Assembly: GCA_041650315.1 (NCBI GenBank)
Contig: JBAZLJ010000001.1
Location: 551,456-615,455, forward strand
Length of the DNA: 64,000 nucleotides
Direction: 5' to 3'
DNA from: JAGVYF01 sp041650315
GTDB taxonomy: Archaea > Nanobdellota > Nanobdellia > Woesearchaeales > JAGVYF01
Position 1 is the first letter of the stretch; each line of letters starts with the position of its first letter. The notes beneath the pieces are model-generated. The model was given only the letters and a program-made list of their open reading frames with translations, did not search any database and was not told the DNA's origin. The position numbers were made by a program, and so were the translations under genes. Positions 32,242-40,522 of the stretch are shown here, in pieces.

Positions 32242-32883
32242 TTAAGCCAATTCCCTCTGCTTCTTCTCCTCGATGAGGCGCTGTTTCATTGCAGGGATCT
32301 GACGCAGAATGAGCCAAGGGATGAATGCTAAGGTCTGAGTGATGAGCGGAGTGAGACACAGATAAGGGTGAGCAGTGAGAAGAGGCAGCATGTAACTCCC
32401 CATTGATGCAACGACGAATATAGAAAACGAAATCACACCAATCATGTACCCCATCCCCGAAAAAAAGCAACCAGTACTCGTAGAATCATAGGTCTTCTTC
32501 GAAAGATAATCTTTCACGAATGGCATTGCGGAAGTCGCAAAAAGTATCAAGATACTTTGAAACCAGCAAGAGATAAATCCGCAAACCAATCCCATGGATG
32601 CCTCATGCACGAATTTCAGCGCGTCCTGTAAGAAAAGACGCGACATCTCCCAGATACTAGGCGTGTAATGCTCTACTTCCACATCAACCTTCTCGCTGAC
32701 TACTGGAGTGAACGCGCCGTCACGGCAATTATAGACTGCGCATTTGCCAGTGTATTCCCAGCACTCCTTGTGATGCGGAGTATCGCAAAGCGGGCAGCGG
32801 GTTATCTCTTCATCACCCAATAAATCTCCGCAGACCGGGCATTTCACTTCTTCAATGTTGTCTACCAATACTGCATCTGACAT
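32242..32883 (-). CDS. RING-like membrane protein
   Basis: A 213-residue protein. RING-like domain at about residues 15-53 (CPVCGD, CPLCDTPHHKECWEY, CAVYNC), then three to four membrane segments (about 85-185) and a basic end. Third of three adjacent RING-like membrane proteins. Start ATG coupled to the upstream stop, with AAGGAGG in the upstream gene's last codons. Confidence 0.82.
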   Translation of the reverse strand: MSDAVLVDNIEEVKCPVCGDLLGDEEITRCPLCDTPHHKECWEYTGKCAVYNCRDGAFTPVVSEKVDVEVEHYTPSIWEMSRLFLQDALKFVHEASMGLVCGFISCWFQSILILFATSAMPFVKDYLSKKTYDSTSTGCFFSGMGYMIGVISFSIFVVASMGSYMLPLLTAHPYLCLTPLITQTLAFIPWLILRQIPAMKQRLIEEKKQRELA

Positions 32884-33164
32884 CAACGGCCTCCTTCCGC
32901 GTGCGATTTGCCGTCTCCACCTATGTCATCAGCTATCATGTCGAGACATTCATCGAAGTTCTCAGACTCGCCGAGCTTGTCAATCTTGCCTTGCTTCGCG
33001 AAAACGATGAATTCCTTATTCTCAGGCGACTTCGAAATCTCATAGAGCTTGCCAGCGATAATCACGCGCCACAGTTCGAGATCTCCGCGTTTCACTTTCA
33101 GCACAGGCATAGTCACGGAAATGTAATAGGCAATCTCCTGCCTGTCAGCGGACGAAAACATCAT
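32883..33164 (-). CDS. hypothetical protein
   Basis: A 93-residue soluble alpha/beta protein starting MMFSSADRQEIAYYIS after AAAGGGAGG. Its first codons overlap the end of the upstream lipoprotein gene by 20 nt. The C-terminal helix is acidic and the end (HAEGGR) encodes the next ribosome binding site. Confidence 0.72.
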   Translation of the reverse strand: MMFSSADRQEIAYYISVTMPVLKVKRGDLELWRVIIAGKLYEISKSPENKEFIVFAKQGKIDKLGESENFDECLDMIADDIGGDGKSHAEGGR

Positions 33165-33498
33165 AGCCAGACCTCCCTTTCTTGAGATAAATGTACTGGC
33201 CTTCGCGGAGCTTGCCGAACAATTCACGATTTACGCTGATCTCGCCTTGACGGCCGTAATAGATACAATAGGTATCGGGATTGTAGACTAACATATCACG
33301 ATAAACCGGAAGGTAAGTCGCGTCCATGTTATAGCCCGATGCTTTCTGGTATTCGATAACTGTGACTACTTTCTCGTGAGCGGGTTCAAAACGTTTGCAG
33401 GTTATCGCGCCTTCCGTCTCCATCTGGCGAATGGTGCAGCCCGACACGCAGAATGTAAGTACTAACATGCTGATGAAAACGAACTTCTTCTGATACAT
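33145..33498 (-). CDS. lipoprotein, paralog of 54182
   Basis: A 117-residue protein with lipobox VSGC at residues 18-21 (signal MYQKKFVFISMLVLTFCVSGC, one residue over twenty with the cysteine). The mature domain has PVYRDMLVYNPDTYCIYY, aligned by eye with PVYHNVDTFHPEQYIVYF of the gene at 54182, and both end with a glycine-spaced strand (GQYIYLKKGRSGY versus GRYVILSSQVFGK). Confidence 0.8.
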   Translation of the reverse strand: MYQKKFVFISMLVLTFCVSGCTIRQMETEGAITCKRFEPAHEKVVTVIEYQKASGYNMDATYLPVYRDMLVYNPDTYCIYYGRQGEISVNRELFGKLREGQYIYLKKGRSGYDVFVR

Positions 33499-33617
33499 TA
33501 ATCGCGCCTCCTTCTCTTGTCAAACATCGCCTTGAAACAGGCTACGCCGAACAGGAATCCTGCCATCGCTATAGCGAATGCGAACGAACCTAGCGCGTGC
33601 AAAAGCGCAGGGTCCAT
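33498..33617 (-). CDS. 39-residue single-pass membrane protein
   Basis: ATG after GATGGGAGAAAATAAT. The alanine-rich helix GSFAFAIAMAGFLFGVACF is followed by a KRRRRD tail. TAATG junction with the downstream lipoprotein gene. Confidence 0.73.
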   Translation of the reverse strand: MDPALLHALGSFAFAIAMAGFLFGVACFKAMFDKRRRRD

Positions 33618-33632
33618 ATTATTTTCTCCCAT

Positions 33633-34205
33633 CTAGTTTTCTAGCAAGAACTTACGAGTATAATCGCGGATGTATATCTGAAGCAATTGGCCCGCATCTT
33701 GATAGACGGAAACGTAAGGTCTGATTTCTCTAGGTATGTCCTTCCAGTTCATATCATGATATTGGCTTATCTTAGGGTCAAGGAATTTCATAACTTCAAA
33801 AAGGTGTTTTACTTTTATGTAAAAGCAGAAGCTTTCGAGTGTGAACACGTCATCAGCAGAAAAGTTTTTCGAGCCATGGCCGGTCGCCTCGTAAAGCCTC
33901 AGCCGGCAGAGCGAGTAATCATTGAATTTGTGCGGGTTGACCTGTTCGAGATTTTTGTTGAGGAAAATAGCGTTGAAATACGTCATCTCAATCATTACCT
34001 GCTGTCTCGCTAGTCCGGCGCAATGCGTCATGAAGTACGAGACGATGAAGATGTCGCTCTGCGGGTTTTTGAGCGACAGCATGCTGTCGATGATAGCATG
34101 TCCGTTGTTGTCCTTGGTCAACGGCTTTTCTCCGGGAAGCTGGTAGGATGCGGAACAGACGCTGGCGAGCAGGATGAACGTGATGAGCGCGATGATGTTG
34201 CGCAT
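33633..34205 (-). CDS. secreted protein, 190 residues
   Basis: Signal peptide MRNIIALITFILLASVCSAS resembles those at 11371 and 12148. The mature part is mixed alpha/beta with cysteines near 63, 99 and 132. Start after AAAGGGAGGAGCCAA. Function unknown. Confidence 0.8.
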   Translation of the reverse strand: MRNIIALITFILLASVCSASYQLPGEKPLTKDNNGHAIIDSMLSLKNPQSDIFIVSYFMTHCAGLARQQVMIEMTYFNAIFLNKNLEQVNPHKFNDYSLCRLRLYEATGHGSKNFSADDVFTLESFCFYIKVKHLFEVMKFLDPKISQYHDMNWKDIPREIRPYVSVYQDAGQLLQIYIRDYTRKFLLEN

Positions 34206-34220
34206 TTGGCTCCTCCCTTT

Positions 34221-35600
34221 CTACTTGACAAGACGTTTAGAATACATGTACACCATCATTGCGTCTATCTTTTCCATCGGGAAACATTGATCGAACGCGG
34301 ATGAAGGTATAGGAAAATCTAGAATAGTTCGGTTCTTGATTATCCCGTTGAATCCCTTATCCTGGCCCAGTCCCATTCTCTTCACCATACGAACGAGCAA
34401 TGCGTATACACTGATTCCTTCCTCCCGTGCGCACATCTCCACTATAAGCCCGAACATGGCGTAATCTTCTAATGAATTGCGAAGACGGATATCTTCTGCA
34501 GTTTCCCATGAACTATGAAGATGAGCCATCAGGTATGTGAAATAAGACCTCTTTAGCGCATTAAGATTATGTATCGCTTGAGAAGATGATGCATCCGCTT
34601 GACAATCGCCGTCATAATCATCAAGAAGGTTCTCATATAACAACTCTATCTTATCTTTACAAAAAAGGAAATTATGACTCTCAGGGTCGTGCTTACCAGT
34701 ACGATAGTAATTGTCAAGAGACACCATCTCTTCATAGACTTCGTTCATCAAAAAGAATACTGCCACTTTCGATGTCAATGGGAATATTTCATGTTTCTCA
34801 TCGACCAAATGACCTTCTTTGCAGGTCCAGGATTGCCTGCTGATTATTTCCTTTTGAACCGGATCCCGCCATTCCGAAGAGAAGAATATACCCCTGTCTA
34901 TTTCCACCTTGAATGGTTTGCCTTTCCGATAATAGACTTTCTTTGATATGTAATAGGGATAGCTATCAAAAGGGATAACTTCCCTTATCTGCATCTCAAA
35001 CATCTGCAGTTTCGGCTCGTAATAGTAATAGATATTCGCGTACCCGGGCAATCCGTCCTTTTGGCCCGCTCTGAGCACGTTCAATCTCCCTTGATCAGTC
35101 CTGTAGAACTGGATCCGAGAGATGATGATTGACTTTGGAACCTCGCACATATCGGAAATCTTAAGGTAGGTCTCAGTAGTCACTGGATTGCTTTTCACTT
35201 CCAAATGATCTTCGGCATAGGTCACTTCTCCGAATACTGAATTCATCGGATCTATAACTATCCGGCCGTCCTGATACGAAACGTCTACGAGTTCGTGGCC
35301 GGAAGCGATTCCCCCGTAATTCGGAATCGAAAGCATCCTCGGATGAAGATCAAGTGCCTCGGCTACCGCATAAACGAACGTGGCGACTTCTATGCACTCG
35401 CAGGAATTCTTTATCTCATGCGGCCACCTTATGCCAATGCCTTGTTCCAGAGCTTCACAATATCCGTAGGACTTCATGGGTCCTTGCGGATCCTGAAAAA
35501 GATTGTAAAGAGCAACCGCTCTGTCCCAGACTGTGCCTTCCTTGCCGAGCGATTGTGCCATCTTCTCGGCCAGTCTTTTGGTCTCTTCAGGGAAGTCCAT
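34221..35600 (-). CDS. transglutaminase-like protein
   Basis: A 459-residue protein. Near the N-terminus it has the Cys-His-Asp order of the transglutaminase-like fold: NSCECIEVATFVYAVAEAL (C67 or C69), SGHELVDVSY (H102) and GRIVIDPMN (D117), with the usual helix after the cysteine. The remaining 330 residues are a beta-rich then helical region without recognised motif. No signal peptide is seen, so it is probably cytoplasmic. Could be a peptidase or an amide-bond-forming enzyme. Confidence 0.78.
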   Translation of the reverse strand: MDFPEETKRLAEKMAQSLGKEGTVWDRAVALYNLFQDPQGPMKSYGYCEALEQGIGIRWPHEIKNSCECIEVATFVYAVAEALDLHPRMLSIPNYGGIASGHELVDVSYQDGRIVIDPMNSVFGEVTYAEDHLEVKSNPVTTETYLKISDMCEVPKSIIISRIQFYRTDQGRLNVLRAGQKDGLPGYANIYYYYEPKLQMFEMQIREVIPFDSYPYYISKKVYYRKGKPFKVEIDRGIFFSSEWRDPVQKEIISRQSWTCKEGHLVDEKHEIFPLTSKVAVFFLMNEVYEEMVSLDNYYRTGKHDPESHNFLFCKDKIELLYENLLDDYDGDCQADASSSQAIHNLNALKRSYFTYLMAHLHSSWETAEDIRLRNSLEDYAMFGLIVEMCAREEGISVYALLVRMVKRMGLGQDKGFNGIIKNRTILDFPIPSSAFDQCFPMEKIDAMMVYMYSKRLVK

Positions 35601-35603
35601 GAA

Positions 35604-35846
35604 TCACTTTCTGAACAGAGCGCGAGTGATCGCGAACGGGTCGAGGATGCAGGAACTCGGCTTGCGCTGTTCCAGCTTCGTCTTGGTTATGAGCTCCCAG
35701 ACTTCCTCATCAGTGCCTGCATTGGGATGCTTCTTGCGATATTTCGCTATCCTCATCATCTTCTCGACTTCGTCATCAGACATGTTCGCGCACTCGGGAT
35801 GCTTTTTGCGATAGTTCGCTATGGTCTTCGAACTGATCTTGGGCAT
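35604..35846 (-). CDS. hypothetical protein with repeated motif
   Basis: An 80-residue protein containing YRKKHPECANMSDDEVEKMM and a second unit AKYRKKHPNAGTDEEVWELI, an internal duplication of about 24 residues. Starts 8 nt after GAAAGGAG; this site also forms the right flank of the VapBC insertion. Confidence 0.74.
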   Translation of the reverse strand: MPKISSKTIANYRKKHPECANMSDDEVEKMMRIAKYRKKHPNAGTDEEVWELITKTKLEQRKPSSCILDPFAITRALFRK

Positions 35847-35868
35847 GGCTGCGCTCCTTTCGTAGAGT

Positions 35869-36255
35869 TCAGTAAGAGATTACTTTCACGCCTTTGATTC
35901 TGCTGAAATGCTTAGAATTCTTAGTTACTATATCATTCACGCCTTTACTTAAAGCGATGCCTGCAGTGAGACAATCGCAATCCGAAATCTCTTGGCCTTT
36001 CTTGACGAGCTCGGCAGATATCTCTGCGGATTTCACCAATGAATTATCATCCAATGGTAATACTCTAATGTTCTCAAACATTGACATCGCATCCAAGAAC
36101 CTTTGGTTCTGCACGTCTGCCAAGAATAAACCCCTTATCACTTCATAAAGATTTATCTGAGTGGTGAGCAACGGCTCTTTAGAAGAAAGCACTTTCAGAG
36201 TCGTCTCTTTACCTCTGAGCAAGTCTATCAAGAAAGTACTATCAAGTACTTTCAT
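35869..36255 (-). CDS. vapC: PIN-domain toxin (VapC family)
   Basis: A 128-residue protein beginning MKVLDSTFLIDLLRGKETTL. The expected PIN acidic residues are present: D5 in strand 1, an aspartate/glutamate cluster in the middle and SDCDCLTAGIAL near residue 97, followed by the closing NDIVTKNSKHF strand. VapC toxins are metal-dependent RNases acting on tRNA or rRNA. It overlaps the antitoxin gene by 4 nt. Its AT-rich style and lack of a strong ribosome binding site differ from the surrounding array. Confidence 0.9.
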   Translation of the reverse strand: MKVLDSTFLIDLLRGKETTLKVLSSKEPLLTTQINLYEVIRGLFLADVQNQRFLDAMSMFENIRVLPLDDNSLVKSAEISAELVKKGQEISDCDCLTAGIALSKGVNDIVTKNSKHFSRIKGVKVISY

Positions 36256-36485
36256 TTCAATCTCCCTCTTAGCATGCTTATCTCTGATGCTTTAATTTTT
36301 TCTAAATCGTCAAGCATCTTCTTGCCTTGCTCTTCAGATAGTATGCCAAAAAAATCAGTTAATGGGCGGCTTTGTTTCCTGGAAAGGACTCTCCTTATCT
36401 CATCAGAGAAACTTTCGCCTTCTAGCTTGTTATCGGCTAGCAAGTCATATGCATCTTCCATTATAGTCAAAGTCTTAGTTGTCAT
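36252..36485 (-). CDS. vapB: VapB-type antitoxin
   Basis: A 77-residue protein (MTTKTLTIMEDAYDLLADNK) with an N-terminal ribbon-helix-helix and a C-terminal toxin-binding tail, of the type common in archaea. The ATG lies 26 nt from the TATA box, so the transcript is probably leaderless; an ATG three codons upstream is less likely. A perfect 9-bp inverted repeat between TATA and start is the expected self-repression site. Confidence 0.88.
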   Translation of the reverse strand: MTTKTLTIMEDAYDLLADNKLEGESFSDEIRRVLSRKQSRPLTDFFGILSEEQGKKMLDDLEKIKASEISMLRGRLK

Positions 36486-36492
36486 TCTAAAC

Positions 36493-36519
36493 ATACACGT
36501 ATGTGTACGTGTATTTAAA
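36493..36519 (-). promoter_or_regulatory. TATA box and operator of vapBC
   Basis: On the minus strand TTTAAATA lies 26 nt upstream of the VapB ATG, typical archaeal spacing for a leaderless start. Adjoining it is ATACACGTA-N4-TACGTGTAT, a perfect palindrome that overlaps the TATA edge. A second TATA-like GTATATAA lies about 15 nt further upstream. Confidence 0.75.
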
Positions 36520-36552
36520 CTTTTCGGCTATTGATTATATACTTATCGCTAA

Positions 36553-36572
36553 TCCTTTCAATCCGGTGTCTC
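36553..36572 (-). repeat. duplicated gene end and ribosome site beside vapBC
   Basis: This 20-nt stretch matches the last codons (E-T-P-D-stop) plus ribosome site of the gene at 37429 with one mismatch. It sits directly after the stop of the gene at 36575, with no gene of its own. Its TCCTTTC is repeated at 35855-35861 on the other side of vapBC, as a 7-bp target duplication would be. Confidence 0.6.
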
Positions 36573-36574
36573 TC

Positions 36575-37417
36575 CTAACCTTCAACTATCCCTTCACATG
36601 CGATACGTCCGCATCTGCCGTCAGTCTCCTTTAAGCAATCGAAGTGACACTGGGCTCCGCATCTGCTGCAGACTGCGAAATGTTCTTCCTGCACCGGAGT
36701 GCCGCAATAATAGCATCTGCCTTCCTGAGCCTCGCATTCTTCTACCTTTACCATTCCTCTGACTTCCGCCAAAGAAGAATCTTTCTGAGTGATCGCAGAT
36801 ACCCTCGAATCTTTTACTACCGATTCAGCACGATGCATACGGCGTTTACGCGATTCTATCTCCTGAATCTTATCGTTCTTCCATCTGGTACTGAGATAAG
36901 CAATGGTCTCTTCTTCTATCTGCTTAGCATGGACCATGAATTCTCTTATGGCTTCACAAATAAATGGCGGTGATCCATACCCTGACCCAAAATGTCTGAC
37001 TACTTTCACTTTTTCTGAAAGTGTTCCTATAAGGAAGGATTCAATCGCATAGAATATACCAGATATACCTACCCCCAATAGATTAAGCACACCCCATAGC
37101 ACACTTATTTTCCCAGAGGGACAAATCCTCAATTCAACCAACTTCCAGATGCTGTCATAAAAAATGATGCGAACGAAATGAGCATCCCCTGATACGCGAA
37201 GAGTATGTCCCCCACCCTGCGGACCTATCGGAATCACTATGCCAGTCTTGAGTACGATATGGAAGATCTTCGCATAGTTCTCAGCCCATATCACAAGATT
37301 CTTTCTCTCTACTGCTTCCGCTTCCTCTTCAGAGATAAGGGAATCTGCTATTCCTTCCGCTTGCTTCAGATAGATCTCCTTGGCACCTTCCAAAGCTTTC
37401 TGAGTCTTTTCGTCCAT
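36575..37417 (-). CDS. membrane protein with C-terminal RING-like domain
   Basis: A 280-residue protein: helical N-terminus, beta segment (HTLRVSGDAHFVRIIFYD), a membrane segment near 105-130, a basic helix and a C-terminal zinc domain at about 234-275 (CYYCGTPV, CSRCGAQCHFDC, CGRIAC). This reverses the order of the RING-like genes at 30-33 kb, where the zinc domain is N-terminal. Start after GAAAGGAGCGCAG. Confidence 0.8.
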   Translation of the reverse strand: MDEKTQKALEGAKEIYLKQAEGIADSLISEEEAEAVERKNLVIWAENYAKIFHIVLKTGIVIPIGPQGGGHTLRVSGDAHFVRIIFYDSIWKLVELRICPSGKISVLWGVLNLLGVGISGIFYAIESFLIGTLSEKVKVVRHFGSGYGSPPFICEAIREFMVHAKQIEEETIAYLSTRWKNDKIQEIESRKRRMHRAESVVKDSRVSAITQKDSSLAEVRGMVKVEECEAQEGRCYYCGTPVQEEHFAVCSRCGAQCHFDCLKETDGRCGRIACEGIVEG

Positions 37418-37428
37418 CTGCGCTCCTT

Positions 37429-37563
37429 TCAGTCCGGTGTCTCGCCCCAGTAATGGTCACTGGAGACTTGCTGTTTCTCCTGCAAATCTTCCAGCGGAGG
37501 ATCGTCGTTAGCAATCACGAACAAACCCATCACCATCAAACCGAGAATGACGAGCCCAGTCAT
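37429..37563 (-). CDS. 44-residue single-pass membrane protein
   Basis: ATG after GAAAGGAGAACGGAAA, overlapping the upstream stop. One helix (LVILGLMVMGLFVIA) is followed by an acidic tail ending HYWGETPD. Its final codons plus ribosome site are duplicated next to vapBC. Confidence 0.75.
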   Translation of the reverse strand: MTGLVILGLMVMGLFVIANDDPPLEDLQEKQQVSSDHYWGETPD

Positions 37564-37799
37564 TTTCCGTTCTCCTTTCTATCTTTGGTGATTATGCTGT
37601 ACGCTTCGAAATAACGTCTCGCCCTTGGTTCCAGTATCTCGATGAAAGTCACATTGAGTTCCGTAACTGTCTTCTTTGACACTTTGAAATAGCTCAGATG
37701 TTCCTTCGCGTCGTATATCTCCTCGATGAGGTATGTCACGCCTTTCTCGAAGATGTATTCGAGGCTGAATGCGCCGCCAGTTTCTTTGTAGTCGGTCAC
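37560..37799 (-). CDS. hypothetical protein, GTG start
   Basis: A 79-residue alpha/beta protein (GVTYLIEEIYDAKEHLSYF, then VTELNVTFIEILEPRARRYF). The GTG start has only a weak AAGTAAG site upstream. Function unknown. Confidence 0.7.
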   Translation of the reverse strand: MTDYKETGGAFSLEYIFEKGVTYLIEEIYDAKEHLSYFKVSKKTVTELNVTFIEILEPRARRYFEAYSIITKDRKENGK

Positions 37800-37812
37800 A
37801 TTTTGCTTACTT

Positions 37813-38385
37813 TCACTTGCCCTTGCGCAAGTCTTTCAGGTATGCGGCAGCCTCGGCTTCCTCACGCCGAATGGCTTCCTCGTCCTTGCCTTCCCAATAT
37901 TTCTTTACGGCTTCACTGCGGGCGGATTCTGCAGCAGCCTCGATTTTCTCTTTGCGGAGCTTGCCGTAGACGAGCTTCATGGCCTGATTGTAGAGCGCGA
38001 TGCTTTCCTTGGTATCGCAACCAGACCAGGCCGGCTTGTCGCTGCCAGTGCGATAGATGGAACTGCAGAGAATCCTGCGTTCCTCTCCGGAATATCCCTG
38101 CACAAGCACAACCTTCTTGTCGCTATTCTCTTCCGAGATAGTGATTATGAAATCTTCACCTTCGAAGCCGTAGGAATACTTCTTGCTCCCGGAAGTGAGC
38201 TCGAATGAGGGCTTGGACCCCACATAGAACATCACCTCGGAATCATGGGATGCCGAATATCCGGCCATCGACTGAACCGAATCCATGTTGTCATAGAAGA
38301 TGTATCCGAGCGAAAGTACTGCGCTCAACAGAATGAGCTTGAGGAAAACGGGATTCCCCTTCTTCTGCTTGCTCTCTTCGTTCAT
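37813..38385 (-). CDS. membrane-anchored protein, paralog of 22951
   Basis: A 190-residue protein with one N-terminal membrane helix (about 13-31), an extracytoplasmic domain with strands (KKYSYGFEGEDFIITIS) and two cysteines (about 106 and 122), and a charged C-terminal helix ending AAAYLKDLRKGK. Shares layout and the YNQAMKLVYGKL segment with 22951. Confidence 0.78.
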   Translation of the reverse strand: MNEESKQKKGNPVFLKLILLSAVLSLGYIFYDNMDSVQSMAGYSASHDSEVMFYVGSKPSFELTSGSKKYSYGFEGEDFIITISEENSDKKVVLVQGYSGEERRILCSSIYRTGSDKPAWSGCDTKESIALYNQAMKLVYGKLRKEKIEAAAESARSEAVKKYWEGKDEEAIRREEAEAAAYLKDLRKGK

Positions 38386-38424
38386 GTTACGCCCCTTTCT
38401 TGGTTTGATTGATATTCTCGGAAT

Positions 38425-40431
38425 TTACTTACGACGTTTTCGTCGGATATTTTTCTTAATCTTTTTCTTGCCCTTTATCCGCGCGACTTTCCGGCCGATG
38501 TATCCGCCCTTCTGAAGCGTCCAGAGTCTGCGGTACATATCGCAGCCCTTGCGCCTTTCCATCAGCTCGTCATGCGTCCCTATCCCGACTACGCTGCCTT
38601 TGTCCATGACAACGATGAAATCTGCTCTCTGAATTGTAGACAGCTTATGGGCTATGATCACTGTCGTGACTTTGCCGTTGGGCATGTACGTATCGAGAGC
38701 CACCTGGATGGCCTGCTCTGTCAACGAGTCCTGCGATGAAGTCGGTTCGTCGAGCAGAAGGATGCCATTCTTGGCGAGCAGAGCGCGCGCTACCGCCACT
38801 CTCTGCCGTTCGCCGCCGGAAAGGTTCGAAGAGCTGTCATCCTTCTTGTCCAAGAGCCGAGCCAACCTCAGTGCGCGAAGTATCCTGCCCTTCTTCGCTT
38901 TGCGTTCGAAGAACCGGACATTCTCATAAACCGATCCTACAAACAACGCGCAGTTCTGCAGAACCACGCTGATCTTCTTCCTCAACGAGTCCTGCTTGAC
39001 TTTCCGGATATCCTGCCCGTCGATCAAGACTTTGCCTGAAAAAGGAATCATCCCGGTGATTACCCTGAACAAAGTAGACTTGCCTGCACCGGACTGGCCG
39101 ACTATGGCCACAGTCTTTCCGGCAGGGATAGTTAGGGATTTCACGTACACATCCGGATTCTTCCGGTCTTTTCCGTAATAGACTCCTACATCACGCAGTT
39201 CTATACGGCCTTCCTTAAGGACGAAATTCTTCGCGTTAGGAGCATCGACCAACTCATTCTTAGTTCCCAAGTAATGGAACAAAGATTCGAAACCGGACAT
39301 TGCCAAGAACATAGTCTTTATCCCGGTGGCGAACTTAGACATCGAATCTACCAACGAAGAATAAGTCACATAGATGAACATCAGATTACCCAAAGTAGTC
39401 GTCCCGGTAGCTATACCTCTCGCCGAAGAAGCTATCAGCAGAATCATGCCGAGCTCTTCTATGAAAGATTGGCCCATCTCCATGTACCTGTAATAGTCCC
39501 AATTCTTCAGCAATGCCGAACGGACGCCGTCAGCAGTCTTCTCATACCTGCGCTTGACTGCTGAGACCTTGCCGGAGAAGAGTATTGGTTCTATGTTCGC
39601 CAAAGTATCACTTATTGATGCTTTCTCCATATCCTCAGCTTCGGTGGAGCGGAGGAAATACTTCTGCTGGATGTAGCTGATGAAAAGGCTGAATGCCAAG
39701 AAGAAGATGCCTACGAAAGTTACTATGTTGCATGAAATCAAATCGAGACGGAACAAAGCCCACAATACCAGCAAAGCATGGAAAAGTTGGGGGAGCATAT
39801 CAAATACGAACACATCTGTGAGCTTGAGAATGGCTTCCGAACCGCGAATGAGTCCGGAGATTATGGCGCCTGACTTGTTAGAGCGATGGAATGTATAGGA
39901 CTGGCTCATGAAATGGTCGTAGAACTTAGTCTTCAGGTCAGTGACAAGGTATGCATCCAGCCGGTTTGCGAGATGCATATTGTAGCCCTTGCAGAAGAAT
40001 TTCACTACGAGGAACCCTATGAAGATATAGACGAGATCGTCAAGGGTTATCTTGCACCCCATCAATGCTACACCCTTATCGACCATCTCTGTCATGAGGT
40101 ATTGGGCCGCAAGCGCAACGCATTGCAGAATGAATATCACCACTACAACCTTCATCACATTAAGCTTGTAAGGTTTGAGTAGACGGAAGTAGATGCCCAT
40201 GTTGTGCCAGAAATTGATCTTTTCCGGATAGGGCTCGAGCGCTGAATGGTCGAAGGTGATGCCGGGCATCTTCTTGTCAGGCTGCAGGATGGGCTTGCTC
40301 GGCAGCAACTCCTGCACCTTTTCCGGCAACTCTTTCTGCGCTTCGGGCACAACTTCCAGTATGGTGACTGGCCGTTTCTTCAGATCAGGTTCAACGGCTC
40401 GCTTGCAGTCTTGCTTCCTATGCGAAGGCAT
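38425..40431 (-). CDS. ABC exporter, fused membrane and ATPase domains
   Basis: A 668-residue half-transporter. Residues 1-70 are a charged proline-containing extension; the membrane domain spans about 80-390 with six likely helices. The ATPase domain has Walker A GQSGAGKST (445-453), Q492, the signature LSGGERQR (537-544), Walker B ILLLDEP (557-563) and switch H595. The C-terminus is strongly basic (KKIKKNIRRKRRK). Homodimeric exporters of this type move lipids, peptides or drugs. Amid many secreted small proteins, a peptide or lipid substrate is possible but unproven. No C39 peptidase domain is present. Confidence 0.93.
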   Translation of the reverse strand: MPSHRKQDCKRAVEPDLKKRPVTILEVVPEAQKELPEKVQELLPSKPILQPDKKMPGITFDHSALEPYPEKINFWHNMGIYFRLLKPYKLNVMKVVVVIFILQCVALAAQYLMTEMVDKGVALMGCKITLDDLVYIFIGFLVVKFFCKGYNMHLANRLDAYLVTDLKTKFYDHFMSQSYTFHRSNKSGAIISGLIRGSEAILKLTDVFVFDMLPQLFHALLVLWALFRLDLISCNIVTFVGIFFLAFSLFISYIQQKYFLRSTEAEDMEKASISDTLANIEPILFSGKVSAVKRRYEKTADGVRSALLKNWDYYRYMEMGQSFIEELGMILLIASSARGIATGTTTLGNLMFIYVTYSSLVDSMSKFATGIKTMFLAMSGFESLFHYLGTKNELVDAPNAKNFVLKEGRIELRDVGVYYGKDRKNPDVYVKSLTIPAGKTVAIVGQSGAGKSTLFRVITGMIPFSGKVLIDGQDIRKVKQDSLRKKISVVLQNCALFVGSVYENVRFFERKAKKGRILRALRLARLLDKKDDSSSNLSGGERQRVAVARALLAKNGILLLDEPTSSQDSLTEQAIQVALDTYMPNGKVTTVIIAHKLSTIQRADFIVVMDKGSVVGIGTHDELMERRKGCDMYRRLWTLQKGGYIGRKVARIKGKKKIKKNIRRKRRK

Positions 40432-40471
40432 CGATGAACCTCCTTTCTAATGGAATTGGGCAATTATCCAG

Positions 40472-40522
40472 TTAGGTATCATCAGCGGACCAGCGTAGTC
40501 TGTTGCGCAGTATGATGAACAT
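40472..40522 (-). CDS. 16-codon micro-ORF
   Basis: A TGATG-coupled ATG after GAGGTGG encodes MFIILRNRLRWSADDT. It lies between the secreted protein gene and the ABC exporter on the minus strand. The ribosome site is good, but the length prevents a firm call. Confidence 0.4.
   Translation of the reverse strand: MFIILRNRLRWSADDT

Noticed and set aside
38425..40431. Peptidase-containing bacteriocin exporter
   Set aside because: The N-terminal 70 residues lack the cysteine and histidine motifs of a C39 peptidase, and no clear double-glycine leader was seen among the small genes.
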